64,000 bases of DNA from Bdellovibrionales bacterium (GCA_027459485.1 DAIDIG010000002.1:186001-250000), one strand, 5' to 3'; shown: positions 16,952 to 25,881, counted from the stretch's first letter. Numbers and translations: made by a program. The notes: generated by a model not told the origin, from the sequence alone.

Positions 16952-17260
16952 TTGGCTGAAGAAAAGAGTGACCCTTATTTCGAAACTGCGGACGAAACGC
17001 ATATCCGGCGCGAAAAGGCACGGGCGCGCGAACTTCGTGAGTCGCAATGGTGGCGAGGTCAACTGGGGCAAGGTGTCTGCTACTATTGCCGTGAGAAATT
17101 CGAGAAATCCGATCTCACCATGGATCACGTCGTTCCGATCGTACGCGGCGGGCGCTCCACAAAATCGAACGTCGTCGTGGCGTGCAAAGAGTGCAACTCA
17201 CAAAAAAAATATTGGACGCCGGCCGAACTGGCGTTTCAAAGATTGCAAAAATCCACTTAG
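16952..17260 (+). CDS. HNH endonuclease, small zinc-ribbon type
   Basis: Protein of 102 residues with a single HNH domain. It has a zinc knuckle CYYC near residue 43, catalytic DHVVPIVRGG with His59, the Asn of KSNVVVACKECN, and a second CxxC (CKEC). It should be a metal-dependent DNA nicking or cutting enzyme. The start is TTG 16952 after GGAG; an ATG just upstream is followed directly by a stop. It lies 18 bases ahead of the topoisomerase VI B gene on the same strand, so co-transcription is likely. Related small HNH proteins are common and mostly uncharacterised. Confidence 0.88.
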   Translation: MAEEKSDPYFETADETHIRREKARARELRESQWWRGQLGQGVCYYCREKFEKSDLTMDHVVPIVRGGRSTKSNVVVACKECNSQKKYWTPAELAFQRLQKST

Positions 17261-17278
17261 CGTCTTACCGTTTACGTC

Positions 17279-19051
17279 ATGGCATCAAAAATAACTCAGC
17301 ATAGCACCGCGGAGTATTTTGCAAAAAATCTCCAGCAGGTGGGTTTTTCATCGCCGGTCAAGGCGGTGTTAACGACATTGAAAGAATCCGTGGACAACTC
17401 TCTCGACGCTTGCGAAGAAGCCGGTATATTGCCCGAACTTGAGGTAGTCGTGCGTCGCTTGGGCAACGGATCGGCGAAAAACACCGAGCTTGTCGAAGTG
17501 ATCGTCGACGATAACGGCCCGGGTATCGACGCCGACGATTTGGCTTCGGTATTCGGCGAATACTTGTCCTCGTCGAAATTCGGCCGCGGTCGCTGCTCGC
17601 GCGGGCAACAAGGCATCGGGATCTCCGCCGCCACGACTTGGGCGCAACTCACCAACGCCGCCGGCGTAAAAGTCACGAGTAAAACGAAGGCCATGCGCAA
17701 AGCCGTGAAGGCGCAAATCGACGTCGACATCAAAGCCAATAAAGGCCTCGTGAAAAATAAAGAAACCATCGATTGGGATCGCCCCCACGGCACGCGCGTG
17801 CAGTTTTGCATCGACGGCCGAGTTCAGCTCAATGGTGACGGTGGAATACTGACCTATCTCGAAGGCACAACGTTGGTGAATCCACACCTGACTCTGAAAT
17901 ACAAACTCCTCGATAATGAGGCAGTCGAAGTGAAACGTGTCAGCGACGCGGTGCCTGAGGTGCCGCCGCCAACGCTTCCGCACCCTCATACGATGAAACT
18001 CGGCGAGTTCATGACCCACGCGCACCTTTTCGGCAAAGTGACACTCGACAATTTTTTGCGCAAAGGGTTTTCGAGAGTCGCCGATGAAGCGATCAAAGGA
18101 TTTGTTCAACACGGTATGCCCAAGTCGTTTCTGCATAAGGCTCTGACGACTGTCTCTGAGGCCGAGTTCAAAACGGCATTTCAAGCGATTCAATCAACCG
18201 AATTGCAAAATCCGTCGACGCGATCGGTGATGATCGTCGGCGAAGAAGCGCTATCGAAAAGCATTCAGCGGCTCGGCGAAGTGGATTTCTTTTCCGTCGT
18301 GGCTCGTAAGCCGCGCATCTGCGATTTTAAGCCGGTGGCTGTCGAGGTGGCGATCGCGCGCTTTATTAAGAAGCCGAATTTGAGCGACGAAGCTGAACAA
18401 ATTCAGCTTTTGCGTTTTGCCAATCGCGTGCCGCTTCAATTCGATAAAGCCGCCTGCGCCATCACGCAAGCGGTGGAGTCGGTGAATTGGCGCGCCTATG
18501 GCCTGCAGCAGTCGAAAGATTCTTTGCCGCTCGGCCCTTATGTCTTCGCGATCAGTGTCGTATCACCCTTCATTAAGTTTAAAAATGCCTCGAAAGAAAC
18601 AATTGACGCGAGCGATGAGCTGGTCGAAGAAATTCGTCGGGCGCTGATGCAAGCCGGGCAAAAGCTCTCGCGTCATATCAAGCGCGAAGTGCGGGCCGCC
18701 GATCTCGAGAGAAAACTGCAGCACATCGAGAAATTCGGGCCGATTTTGGTTGAAGCCCTTGGTAAAATCGTGAATGCCCCGAAAGCGCGCGTGAAGCGGG
18801 CCGAAGATGGTTTGGCGAAACTATTGGGCCGCGACAGCCGCGATGCCGAAAAGGAACTCGCCGAAGCTGAAACGCAACTTGAAAAAGTGAAGGCCAAGCA
18901 AAAAGGCACATCTTCAGATGACGGCGAAGGTGGCGGCGAAGAAGTTGCGATCGAAGCAGCGTCCGCTTCAGATGAGGCGCCGATTGGGGCAGATGAGCGG
19001 CGCGGTCAACTCGAGATGGAATTTAAAGTCGAAGAACCCGAAGAGGTTTAA
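17279..19051 (+). CDS. top6B: DNA topoisomerase VI subunit B
   Basis: GHKL ATPase subunit of a type IIB topoisomerase, 590 residues. The Bergerat ATP fold is complete: N-box Glu36-Ser-Val-Asp-Asn40 with DACEE, G1 VDDNGPGID at 76-84, G2 GRCSRGQQGIGISAA at 104-118, then GTRVQF. H2TH, transducer and a charged C-terminal tail follow; the tail (about 530-590) is acidic and Ser/Gly/Glu-rich. It closes an ATP-driven gate so that the A subunit can cut and pass duplex DNA. The start MASKITQHSTAEYFAKN matches archaeal Top6B starts. Topo VI is rare in bacteria. The A gene follows 14 bases later. Confidence 0.95.
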   Translation: MASKITQHSTAEYFAKNLQQVGFSSPVKAVLTTLKESVDNSLDACEEAGILPELEVVVRRLGNGSAKNTELVEVIVDDNGPGIDADDLASVFGEYLSSSKFGRGRCSRGQQGIGISAATTWAQLTNAAGVKVTSKTKAMRKAVKAQIDVDIKANKGLVKNKETIDWDRPHGTRVQFCIDGRVQLNGDGGILTYLEGTTLVNPHLTLKYKLLDNEAVEVKRVSDAVPEVPPPTLPHPHTMKLGEFMTHAHLFGKVTLDNFLRKGFSRVADEAIKGFVQHGMPKSFLHKALTTVSEAEFKTAFQAIQSTELQNPSTRSVMIVGEEALSKSIQRLGEVDFFSVVARKPRICDFKPVAVEVAIARFIKKPNLSDEAEQIQLLRFANRVPLQFDKAACAITQAVESVNWRAYGLQQSKDSLPLGPYVFAISVVSPFIKFKNASKETIDASDELVEEIRRALMQAGQKLSRHIKREVRAADLERKLQHIEKFGPILVEALGKIVNAPKARVKRAEDGLAKLLGRDSRDAEKELAEAETQLEKVKAKQKGTSSDDGEGGGEEVAIEAASASDEAPIGADERRGQLEMEFKVEEPEEV

Positions 19052-19065
19052 TTAGAGGTGTTACT

Positions 19066-20229
19066 GTGGCGAATCCGGCAACGTTAAGAAAATCCGACAA
19101 AGACATCCCGAAAATCGCGCAGAAGATTTGTGACGATATGCTAAAAGATTTGGAGCACGCCAAGCGCCCGATTCTCGAAGCGGTCAAGTGCTCTCTCGAT
19201 AATAGCTTGTACGATTCGAAAGTCGGTTATCTCACGCCCGGCAAAAAAATGGTGGCGACCGAGCTCAACGTTTCATCGGTTCAGAAAATGGCGCGCACGG
19301 TATTTTTTCTCGATATTTTGCTCAACAACATTAAAACGGGCGCTGTGAACACGAAACGTGAATTGTATTATATGGCGAAAGGTTTCGTGAAATCCGACCC
19401 GCATTATAAGCCGCTTGATTTCGACGACCAGAACGAGAGCGACGCCATCATTCAATTTATTTGCGATATGCTCACAGTCTATCGCGAAGAGATGAACTGC
19501 TTTGCCAACGATCGCGGCGGTCAGACCTACTCGAAGCAATTGGTGGTAACCGAGCATCTGCCCGATGGTACTCGCGCCGAAGTCGACCTCGGCTCTCTCG
19601 GAACGACTCCGTTTCAACCAAAAAATAAACCGCAAGTGTTTAAGCTAAAGTCAAAGGGCAAAATTGATTTTTGTCTCGTCATCGAGTCGGAAGGCACGGC
19701 GAACACATTGGTATCGAACGGTTTTACCAAGCGCCACAAATGCATCATGGTCGGCGCGCAAGGTGTGCCGAGTAATGGCGTACGGGGATGGGTGCGAACC
19801 ATTCAAGATCAACTCAAAATCCCGTGCTACTTTTATGGTGACCTCGACGCGTACACGTTGCAAAATATCTATAGAACGTTGAAGGCGGGTTCGGCTGCGT
19901 CACTCATTCGAAACAGCGAATTTAGCGCGCCTGAGGTGAAATTTTTGGGCGTGCTCCCGGAAGACGTCAAAAAATACGATCTGCATTGTTACCCCGTTTC
20001 AGAGAAGAACCCGGCCGATGCACGGTCACTCAAAAAAGCGCGCGACGTTTTGCAAAACGACCCGTTTTTTCAAGACAAGCGAAATAAAAAGCTCGCCGAC
20101 ATTCTCAATTGGCTTTTGAAAAACAAAGTGCGCTGCGAGCAGCAATCGATTTTTTCGGTGAATCCGAAAGACCCGACAATGCCCGAGAAGATTATTGTTG
20201 AGAAGATCAAGCACGGGTCGTTTGTATAA
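19066..20229 (+). CDS. top6A: DNA topoisomerase VI subunit A (Spo11-like)
   Basis: DNA-cleaving subunit of 387 residues. The winged-helix CAP domain carries the catalytic tyrosine in TKRELYYMAKG (Tyr101/Tyr102, the second being the expected nucleophile). The Toprim domain has Glu207/Glu209 in VIESEGT and the acidic pair Asp259/Asp261 in YGDLDAYTL. In most Top6A and Spo11 proteins this motif continues Asp-Pro-x-Gly, whereas here it is Asp-Ala-Tyr, a departure worth noting. The start is GTG with AGAGGTG upstream. Together with Top6B it should form the A2B2 enzyme that relaxes and decatenates DNA with two-base overhang breaks. Confidence 0.94.
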   Translation: MANPATLRKSDKDIPKIAQKICDDMLKDLEHAKRPILEAVKCSLDNSLYDSKVGYLTPGKKMVATELNVSSVQKMARTVFFLDILLNNIKTGAVNTKRELYYMAKGFVKSDPHYKPLDFDDQNESDAIIQFICDMLTVYREEMNCFANDRGGQTYSKQLVVTEHLPDGTRAEVDLGSLGTTPFQPKNKPQVFKLKSKGKIDFCLVIESEGTANTLVSNGFTKRHKCIMVGAQGVPSNGVRGWVRTIQDQLKIPCYFYGDLDAYTLQNIYRTLKAGSAASLIRNSEFSAPEVKFLGVLPEDVKKYDLHCYPVSEKNPADARSLKKARDVLQNDPFFQDKRNKKLADILNWLLKNKVRCEQQSIFSVNPKDPTMPEKIIVEKIKHGSFV

Positions 20230-20265
20230 GCGATCTTCAATTGTTGCCGGCAATCAATTAACAAA

Positions 20266-20309
20266 TAAAAAAATAAAAAAGGCCTGAACCAATCCTAGGT
20301 AGCAGGCCT
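20266..20309 (-). terminator. Rho-independent terminator of the outer-membrane protein gene
   Basis: On the minus strand AGGCCTG pairs with CAGGCCT across a 16-base loop (arms at 20303-20309 and 20280-20286). A run of T with one A follows directly. It lies 47 bases after the stop of the barrel gene at 20356. The A-rich side faces top6A, so it is not built to stop the plus-strand transcript. Confidence 0.8.
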
Positions 20310-20355
20310 CAAGAACTAAAGTAACTCTCTTGCAGTTTATTAAAAAGTCTTTCGA

Positions 20356-20904
20356 CTAAAACGTCAACGGCAGAGTCACGGTGAGGAGTGTCGAATTTGC
20401 CGTGACGTTGCTCCCCAAAGACGAACTGCCTTGTTTCGTATAGGTTCGGCTCACTTCTTCGAGCGCGAGCGTGATAAACGGCAATGGAGTGAACCCAATG
20501 CCTAAACGATAACCGGTGCCTTTGATGTCACCGCCCGAAATATCCGCATCGGTCGCCGTCGACAACAAATAGTATGTTCCGTAAACACGAAACAGAATCG
20601 GGAAGTTGTAACCGACGAATATCCCTGCGTCTGTCGTAGACACGTCGTAGTTAGATCCACCGCTCGGGTTGCCTCTGAGCGCGCCGAGTGCGTATTCGCC
20701 GCCGATCATAAAACCCAAGCTTTCGTAACCTAGCCGCGCACCGTAATTGGCGCCGGTGAGGCCATCTGACTGACTGCCCTGTTTGATCTTACCGATTTCA
20801 TAGCCTGCGAATGGCTCCACTAGAAGACTTGCGTGGGCATCGAAGCCAATCCCGCAAACCAAGAGCGAAACAAGCGCCACCGCGGTGGCAAATTTAACTT
20901 TCAT
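20356..20904 (-). CDS. Outer-membrane beta-barrel protein
   Basis: Protein of 182 residues with a signal peptide (cleavage after AHA near 25). Alternating hydrophobic strands follow, rich in Gly, Tyr and Phe (LLVEPFAGYEIG, YGARLGYESLGFMIGGEYALG, GIFVGYNFPILFRVYGTYYLL). The C-terminus ends LLTVTLPLTF with the terminal Phe expected for BAM-mediated insertion. This is the small eight-strand OmpA/OmpW-like barrel type; the precise family is not recognised. GGAGGGG precedes the ATG. A strong terminator follows the gene. Confidence 0.82.
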   Translation of the reverse strand: MKVKFATAVALVSLLVCGIGFDAHASLLVEPFAGYEIGKIKQGSQSDGLTGANYGARLGYESLGFMIGGEYALGALRGNPSGGSNYDVSTTDAGIFVGYNFPILFRVYGTYYLLSTATDADISGGDIKGTGYRLGIGFTPLPFITLALEEVSRTYTKQGSSSLGSNVTANSTLLTVTLPLTF

Positions 20905-21026
20905 GACCCCTCCCGTTTTAAGCTAGTTTACCTACCCGTTGGGCCCAATCCAACTGGGCTTCGGGCCGGAGTTATAATCCAACGCGATGGGGTTTGCTGA
21001 AACCAGGTCTAGGTTCTAACATGGTA

Positions 21027-21048
21027 CCCGTCAATATATAGACGGGAG
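21027..21048 (+). promoter_or_regulatory. Hairpin overlapping the ribosome site of the aconitase gene
   Basis: CCCGT (21027-21031) can pair with ACGGG (21042-21046) across a 10-base A/T-rich loop. The GGGAG ribosome site (21044-21048) shares three bases with the right arm. If formed in RNA it would partly mask the site for the start at 21056. The stem is only five pairs, so this is tentative. Confidence 0.3.
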
Positions 21049-21055
21049 CAGAATC

Positions 21056-23590
21056 ATGGCAAAACGGAAAAGTGCGAAAAAGTCCGCAAAGAATGCAAAA
21101 AAATCGGCGAAGAAAAAAGTGGCAACGAAGAAATCGGCGATGAAAAGGTCAATGGCGCGAAAGCCGGCGATTAAAAAGTCGACCATGAAGTCGACTAAGA
21201 AAAAAGTGACAAAGGCGAAGCGCAAACCAGCACGAAAAGCTGGGGCGAGCGCCGTGCCCATGATGGCTCAATCATCAAACCCCAAATTGGGCGGCGGCAA
21301 AATCGACACCACGCCCGAGTTGGTTCGTGCCGCCTATGCAAAAATGCGGGAGCGTCTCTCGATCGTTCGCAATCGCCTCGATCGCCCGATGACGTTGGCC
21401 GAAAAAATCGTGTTTGGGCATTTGGTCGAGCCGAAAGCTCAAGATCTCGCGCGCGGTAAAAGTTTTTTGCAACTGCAACCGGATCGCGTGGCAATGCAAG
21501 ACGCGACGGCGCAAATGGCGCTGCTCCAATTCATGCTCGCTGGCCGAGACGAGGCGGCCGTGCCGAGCACGGTCCATTGCGACCACTTGATTCGCGCGTA
21601 TGAAGGCATGGAGCCGGATATGAAAACGGCCATGCAAGAAAACAAAGAAGTATTCGATTTTCTGGCGACCGTCGCCTCTCGTTATAATATTGGGTTTTGG
21701 AAGCCCGGGGCCGGTATTATTCACCAGGTGATTTTAGAAAACTACGCTTTCCCGGGTGGGCTTATGATCGGCACCGATTCGCACACACCGAACGCGGGTG
21801 GTCTCGGTATGGCGGCGTGTGGAGTAGGCGGCGCCGATGCGTCGGATGTGATGGCCGGACTCCCGTGGGAGGTCAAAAACCCGAATATCGTCGGTGTTCA
21901 CCTCACCGGCAAATTGCAAGGTTGGACCTCCGCCAAGGACGTGATTTTAAAATTGTGCGGAATTTTAACCGTCAAAGGCGGTACGAACAAAATCATCGAA
22001 TATTTCGGCGAAGGCTGCGAATCGATCAGCTGCACCGGCAAAGGCACGATTACGAATATGGGGGCAGAACTCGGCGCCACGTGTTCGATCTTCCCCTACG
22101 ATACGCGGATGGCGACGTATCTCAAAGCCACTCGTCGAGGGGATCTCGCGGCGCTGGCCGACAAAAATCGCGATCTCGTCACGGCTGACAAAGAAGTTTG
22201 GGCCGACCCGCATCGTTTTTATGACGAAGTTGTCGAGATCGATCTGTCAACGCTTGAACCGCAAATCGTCGGCCCTCACTCGCCCGACGCCGCTCACGCG
22301 ATTTCGGAGATGAAAACGGCGGCCGAGAAGAACAAATGGCCGACGCGATTGTCGGCGGCGCTGATCGGTTCGTGCACGAATTCATCTTACGAGGATATCG
22401 GCCGCGCCACACACGTTGCACAACAAGCGCTCGACGCTGGCCTCAAAATGCCGCAGCAATTTATGGTGTCGCCCGGCTCGTCGCAGATAAAAAAGACGAT
22501 CGAGCGCGACGGTCAGATGGAAGTCTTGAGCGAAGTCGGTGCGAACGTTCTTGCCAACGCCTGCGGGCCATGCATCGGGCAATGGCAACGTAAAGACATC
22601 CGAAAAGGCGAAGTGAATACAATCGTGAACAGTTTCAATCGTAATTTTCGCGGGCGAAACGACGATAATCCAGAAACGTTGTCGTTCATCGCGTCGCCAG
22701 AGACGACAATGGCGCTCGGGATAGCCGGTCGGCTCGATTTTAATCCGGCGAAGGATACGCTGACGACTCCCTCAGGTAAAACTGTGAAACTACAACCGCC
22801 ATCGGCGCCCGAATTGCCGAAGAACGGATTTGTCACCGACCCGACGGGATATCAAGCCCCGCAAGGTTCGGGCGTGACCGTCAAAGTGAGCCCGTCGTCG
22901 AACCGTCTGCAACTACTCGAGCCTTTCGCGAAGTGGGATGGCGATGACGTGCGCGAAGCGCTGGTATTGTGCAAAGCCAAAGGCAAATGCACAACCGATC
23001 ACATAAGCCCCGCCGGCAAATGGCTTACCTACCGCGGCCACCTCGATAACATTTCAAACAATTTGCTTTTGGGCGCGACAAACGCGTTCGGCGGCACGAA
23101 TTCGTCTCAAATGATCGGCAAAGGCAAAAATGTTTTGACCGGCGAAAGCAGCATTGAATTCGCGAAAATAGCGCGCGATTACAAAGCAAAAAAGCAGAAC
23201 TGGGTAATTATCGGCGACGATAATTACGGCGAGGGTTCGAGTCGCGAGCACGCGGCCATGACGCCGCGTTTTCTGGGAGGTCGTGCCGTGATAGCGAAGA
23301 GTTTCGCGCGAATACACGAGACGAACCTCAAAAAGCAGGGGATGCTGGCGCTCACGTTTGCCAACCCCGCTGATTACGACAAAATTCGCGAGGACGATCG
23401 CGTGACGATCGAAGGCCTCAAGAATTTTGCACCGGGGCAACAGCTGACGCTCGTCATACACCATGTCGACGGCGGCAATGAGCGAGTGAAACTCAATCAC
23501 ACGTTCAACGCCGAGCAGATCAAATGGTTCAAAGCGGGTTCGGCACTGAATCTTTTGCGTGCTGAGCGGGCCTCCGGTCGTGGCCACTAA
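21056..23590 (+). CDS. Aconitase with an N-terminal histone-H1-like lysine-rich tail
   Basis: Aconitate hydratase of 844 residues, interconverting citrate and isocitrate in the TCA cycle. The catalytic body resembles the mitochondrial-type enzyme: [14 protein letters not shown], the [4Fe-4S] cysteines in IGSCTNSS and [11 protein letters not shown], and the C-terminal swivelling domain with [15 protein letters not shown]. The body needs about 770 residues; ahead of it lie residues 1-61 with 24 Lys, 5 Arg and no acidic residue, in [10 protein letters not shown] repeats like histone H1 or bacterial histone-like tails. GGGAG seven bases before the ATG supports this start. An internal Met68-Met69 lacks a ribosome site. 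The tail could bind DNA, RNA or membranes. Confidence 0.95.
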   Translation: MAKRKSAKKSAKNAKKSAKKKVATKKSAMKRSMARKPAIKKSTMKSTKKKVTKAKRKPARKAGASAVPMMAQSSNPKLGGGKIDTTPELVRAAYAKMRERLSIVRNRLDRPMTLAEKIVFGHLVEPKAQDLARGKSFLQLQPDRVAMQDATAQMALLQFMLAGRDEAAVPSTVHCDHLIRAYEGMEPDMKTAMQENKEVFDFLATVASRYNIGFWKPGAGIIHQVILENYAFPGGLMIGTDSHTPNAGGLGMAACGVGGADASDVMAGLPWEVKNPNIVGVHLTGKLQGWTSAKDVILKLCGILTVKGGTNKIIEYFGEGCESISCTGKGTITNMGAELGATCSIFPYDTRMATYLKATRRGDLAALADKNRDLVTADKEVWADPHRFYDEVVEIDLSTLEPQIVGPHSPDAAHAISEMKTAAEKNKWPTRLSAALIGSCTNSSYEDIGRATHVAQQALDAGLKMPQQFMVSPGSSQIKKTIERDGQMEVLSEVGANVLANACGPCIGQWQRKDIRKGEVNTIVNSFNRNFRGRNDDNPETLSFIASPETTMALGIAGRLDFNPAKDTLTTPSGKTVKLQPPSAPELPKNGFVTDPTGYQAPQGSGVTVKVSPSSNRLQLLEPFAKWDGDDVREALVLCKAKGKCTTDHISPAGKWLTYRGHLDNISNNLLLGATNAFGGTNSSQMIGKGKNVLTGESSIEFAKIARDYKAKKQNWVIIGDDNYGEGSSREHAAMTPRFLGGRAVIAKSFARIHETNLKKQGMLALTFANPADYDKIREDDRVTIEGLKNFAPGQQLTLVIHHVDGGNERVKLNHTFNAEQIKWFKAGSALNLLRAERASGRGH

Positions 23591-23611
23591 AGCACGAGCT
23601 GAAGTTCGCGC

Positions 23612-24157
23612 GTGAGACTGATAACGAAGATTTTTCTCATTTTAGTTGCGGCGGTCATGACATTTTTGGTCGCCGTGTTCGTCCATTTGGGCGCTTACAA
23701 AACTCCGCGCGTCAGTCAAAGGTCTATACCCGGCATGAGTCTTCTCTATGTCGAGCATATCGGCGCGTACAACGGTGTTGCTTCACTGATGGACCAAGTT
23801 CAGCAATGGGCGATGGCTCATCATTTGTTATGCGAGAAAACATTCGGCTGGTATCTCGATGATCCGCAAACGACCGAAGAGCGCCGGCTGCGCAGCCACC
23901 TCGGTTGTGTCTTGACGGCGGGTTCGCCTCCCCCGAATGGGCCGTATAGGGTCGAACAATTACCCTCGGGCCGATACGTTTGGGCGTCGTTTGATGGGTC
24001 GCCGGCGATCGGGCCATTTCGCGTGTATCCCAAAATTTTCGAATATGCGCGCTCGCATCATCTCAAGCTCGGGCCCTCGTCACTGGAAGTCTATACGGTA
24101 CGAGGGCCGCAAGAGCTGACGACTGAATATTATATTCCAGTCGTCAGTGCTCGTTAA
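23612..24157 (+). CDS. Membrane-anchored GyrI-like domain protein
   Basis: Protein of 181 residues. An N-terminal hydrophobic helix (about 6-27) acts as a signal anchor. The rest resembles the GyrI-like/SOUL small-molecule-binding fold: YVEHIGAYNGVASLMDQV, then GWYLDDPQTTEERRLRSHLGC, which matches the G-x-x-x-DDP-x-x-T-x-x-x-LR pattern of the family. These folds bind hydrophobic or cationic small molecules. The start is GTG 23612, 21 bases after the aconitase stop, without a clear ribosome site. It may be co-transcribed with aconitase. Its stop codon shares bases with the stop of the convergent gene. Confidence 0.72.
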   Translation: MRLITKIFLILVAAVMTFLVAVFVHLGAYKTPRVSQRSIPGMSLLYVEHIGAYNGVASLMDQVQQWAMAHHLLCEKTFGWYLDDPQTTEERRLRSHLGCVLTAGSPPPNGPYRVEQLPSGRYVWASFDGSPAIGPFRVYPKIFEYARSHHLKLGPSSLEVYTVRGPQELTTEYYIPVVSAR

Positions 24158-24888
24158 GGCACGGTCGGGATGAAATCGGGAACAAATATGATCGAATTCA
24201 CCGCTTGACCATTGAGTGATCGCACATGCAGCAAATAACGGCCCGATTTTAATTCGCCGACGCTGACGGATTTCTCAAACGGGAAGACGCCTTGTTTGCA
24301 ATCGTTGCGTTCCGCTACCTCGGCGATCGGCTGTATGACTATGACGTCCGGTTGAGTCGTCACTTTTACGCTTTCAATTTGCAAACAACTGTTGGTGAAA
24401 GAACCTGAAATCGTGACCACGTTTTGACGGGCGACACGGTGGTAGTAGGCCTGTGATATAGGTGCATACAGATAATCGTCAGCATTGGGGCTGATCGCTT
24501 TGCGAATATCGAATTCGGCGAGCGGCTTTCGCTCACCCGACTGTAACACCGTGTAATGGCCGTGCGGCAAAATGCCCAAATTGAGTACTTGATCGTACGG
24601 CACGAGAACCATGAGACACATGCCTGAATAATAAAATGCCGATGGTGAAAGCGTGATGGTCTTTGCAAACTTGTCAATGACGACATTTGTCGTGCCGGGG
24701 CGATAACAAGTGTTGGCGAATAGGCCCTCGGCGACGACTTGCACGCGGTCATTGTCGTCAAAACCGTTAGGTATATAGGTTTTGTCATAAGCGGTGGCCA
24801 CGAGCTTTGGTTGCATATTCGTGTCGGCGAATACGTGTGCAGAATATATGGCGCTAACAGTTAAGATTAAGGTTAAAATATAGGACAT
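24154..24888 (-). CDS. Secreted protein of unknown function
   Basis: Not recognised. There are 244 residues from the ATG at 24888, chosen because GGGAGG lies six bases upstream and a signal peptide follows at once (MSYILTLILTVSAIYSA, cleavage after FA near 21). The longer open frame to 24987 has neither. The mature part is beta-rich with cysteines near TCYRPG, GMCLMV, SCLQIE and DCKQG. Strands recur as VVTISGSF and YLLHVRSLNG. An immunoglobulin-like periplasmic protein is possible but not shown. The 3' end overlaps the GyrI-like gene by four bases. Confidence 0.78.
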   Translation of the reverse strand: MSYILTLILTVSAIYSAHVFADTNMQPKLVATAYDKTYIPNGFDDNDRVQVVAEGLFANTCYRPGTTNVVIDKFAKTITLSPSAFYYSGMCLMVLVPYDQVLNLGILPHGHYTVLQSGERKPLAEFDIRKAISPNADDYLYAPISQAYYHRVARQNVVTISGSFTNSCLQIESVKVTTQPDVIVIQPIAEVAERNDCKQGVFPFEKSVSVGELKSGRYLLHVRSLNGQAVNSIIFVPDFIPTVP

Positions 24889-25016
24889 AAATACCTCCCT
24901 TATGAGTGTCGATGTCGTGCCATCAATACGAACGCTACAATTTCTGTGCCACTGAAATGCGGCAACAAATAAAATCAGGCGATACATGATTATGAAATTG
25001 AAACAAAGATGACGTT

Positions 25017-25053
25017 ATTGTCGTCATTGGAGTGACAGATTGTCGCAATGGAG
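25017..25053. repeat. Imperfect direct repeat with 22-base period upstream of a secreted protein gene
   Basis: ATTGTCGTCATTGGAG at 25017-25032 recurs as ATTGTCGCAATGGAG at 25039-25053. The first copy also sits inside an inverted repeat ATGACG/CGTCAT (25009-25014, 25022-25027). A 22-base period is about two helical turns, as for tandem operator sites. The regulator is unknown. Confidence 0.35.
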
Positions 25054-25133
25054 GCGCGACTCCTTGACGGAACGCGCGAAGAATTGTTCTACTTAAAGTC
25101 GCTCGTAAACATTAATATCAAAGGGAGTATTCA

Positions 25134-25532
25134 ATGCGAAACTTGCAAAAAGTAGTGCTCGGTCTTGCATGCGCCGGTTTGTTTGTAATCGTGCCGATGA
25201 CCGCGAATGCCGATATGGCAAAAGAAGTCGCAACTGCGGCTGATCACGCGAAACTTTCAACCCAGGCTCCAACGCTTGAGGTGGCACATTTACACCTTAA
25301 CCACACGCTGAATTGTTTGGTCGGTGCGAAAGGTCATGGCTACAATGCGAAAGCCGGCGACCCATGTAGCGGGATGGGCAAAGGTGCAATCAACGACGCG
25401 AAAAACGCCAAGTCGAAAGGGATGCTCAAACGCATCGCCGCCCGAGTCAAAGCTGCGCTTCACAATAAGCATCTCGCCAGCGTTAAGAAGCTGGCCGGCA
25501 AAATCGAAGCCGATCTCGCGAAGATTAAATAA
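25134..25532 (+). CDS. Small secreted protein, His/Ala/Lys-rich
   Basis: Not recognised as a named family. The 132 residues start with a signal peptide (cleavage after ANA near 26). The mature region has THE pattern VAHLHLNHTLNCLVGAKGHGYN with clustered histidines and one Cys, then a second Cys in DPCSGMGKGAI. The C-terminal helix is strongly basic (KRIAARVKAALHNKHLASVKK). The His/Cys layout could bind metal or haem, but this is conjecture. GGGAG precedes the ATG. The upstream 110 bases hold repeated ATTGTCG sequences that may be regulatory. Confidence 0.75.
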   Translation: MRNLQKVVLGLACAGLFVIVPMTANADMAKEVATAADHAKLSTQAPTLEVAHLHLNHTLNCLVGAKGHGYNAKAGDPCSGMGKGAINDAKNAKSKGMLKRIAARVKAALHNKHLASVKKLAGKIEADLAKIK

Positions 25533-25881
25533 TTTCGCTGAATTTTTCTTTTACCTGGCCTCGGCGCTTGCGTGCGAAATCTTCAAGCTGGCGCCGAGTC
25601 GCACCGAACGCATCACGAATGGCAACGTAAACATCTTCGTGTGCCGCATTTTTCTCGTGTTCAGTTGAGACAAAAATATCGCCGCCGGCCACATGCAGTC
25701 GAATTTGTATGTGATAAATATTGCCTTGTCGGTGATGGTGGTGAGGGGCAGTGACGATCACATGACATGAGATAATTCGCTTGTAGAATTTGTCGAGCTT
25801 TTCAGCGTGATCCCAAATGTTGTTCCAGATAAAATCCGAGTGGTCCATGCCGCGAAACTGAATGTGCAGGGGAAAGTTCAT
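25525..25881 (-). CDS. hpf: Ribosome hibernation promoting factor, HPF/RaiA family
   Basis: Protein of 118 residues with the S30AE fold pattern: PLHIQFRGMDHSDFI, AEKLDKFYKRIISCHVIV, and the end of the domain HEDVYVAIRDAFGATRRQLEDF. It lacks the C-terminal dimerisation domain of long HPF, so it is the short form that inactivates or protects 70S/100S ribosomes during slow growth. AGGAG six bases before the ATG fixes the start. It overlaps the convergent small secreted protein gene by eight bases. The symbol is family-level. Confidence 0.88.
   Translation of the reverse strand: MNFPLHIQFRGMDHSDFIWNNIWDHAEKLDKFYKRIISCHVIVTAPHHHHRQGNIYHIQIRLHVAGGDIFVSTEHEKNAAHEDVYVAIRDAFGATRRQLEDFARKRRGQVKEKFSEII

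Noticed and set aside
17369-18193. 274-codon minus-strand frame
   Set aside because: Antisense shadow of top6B.
21697-22188. 163-codon frame inside the aconitase gene
   Set aside because: Arg-rich out-of-frame translation without a start signal.
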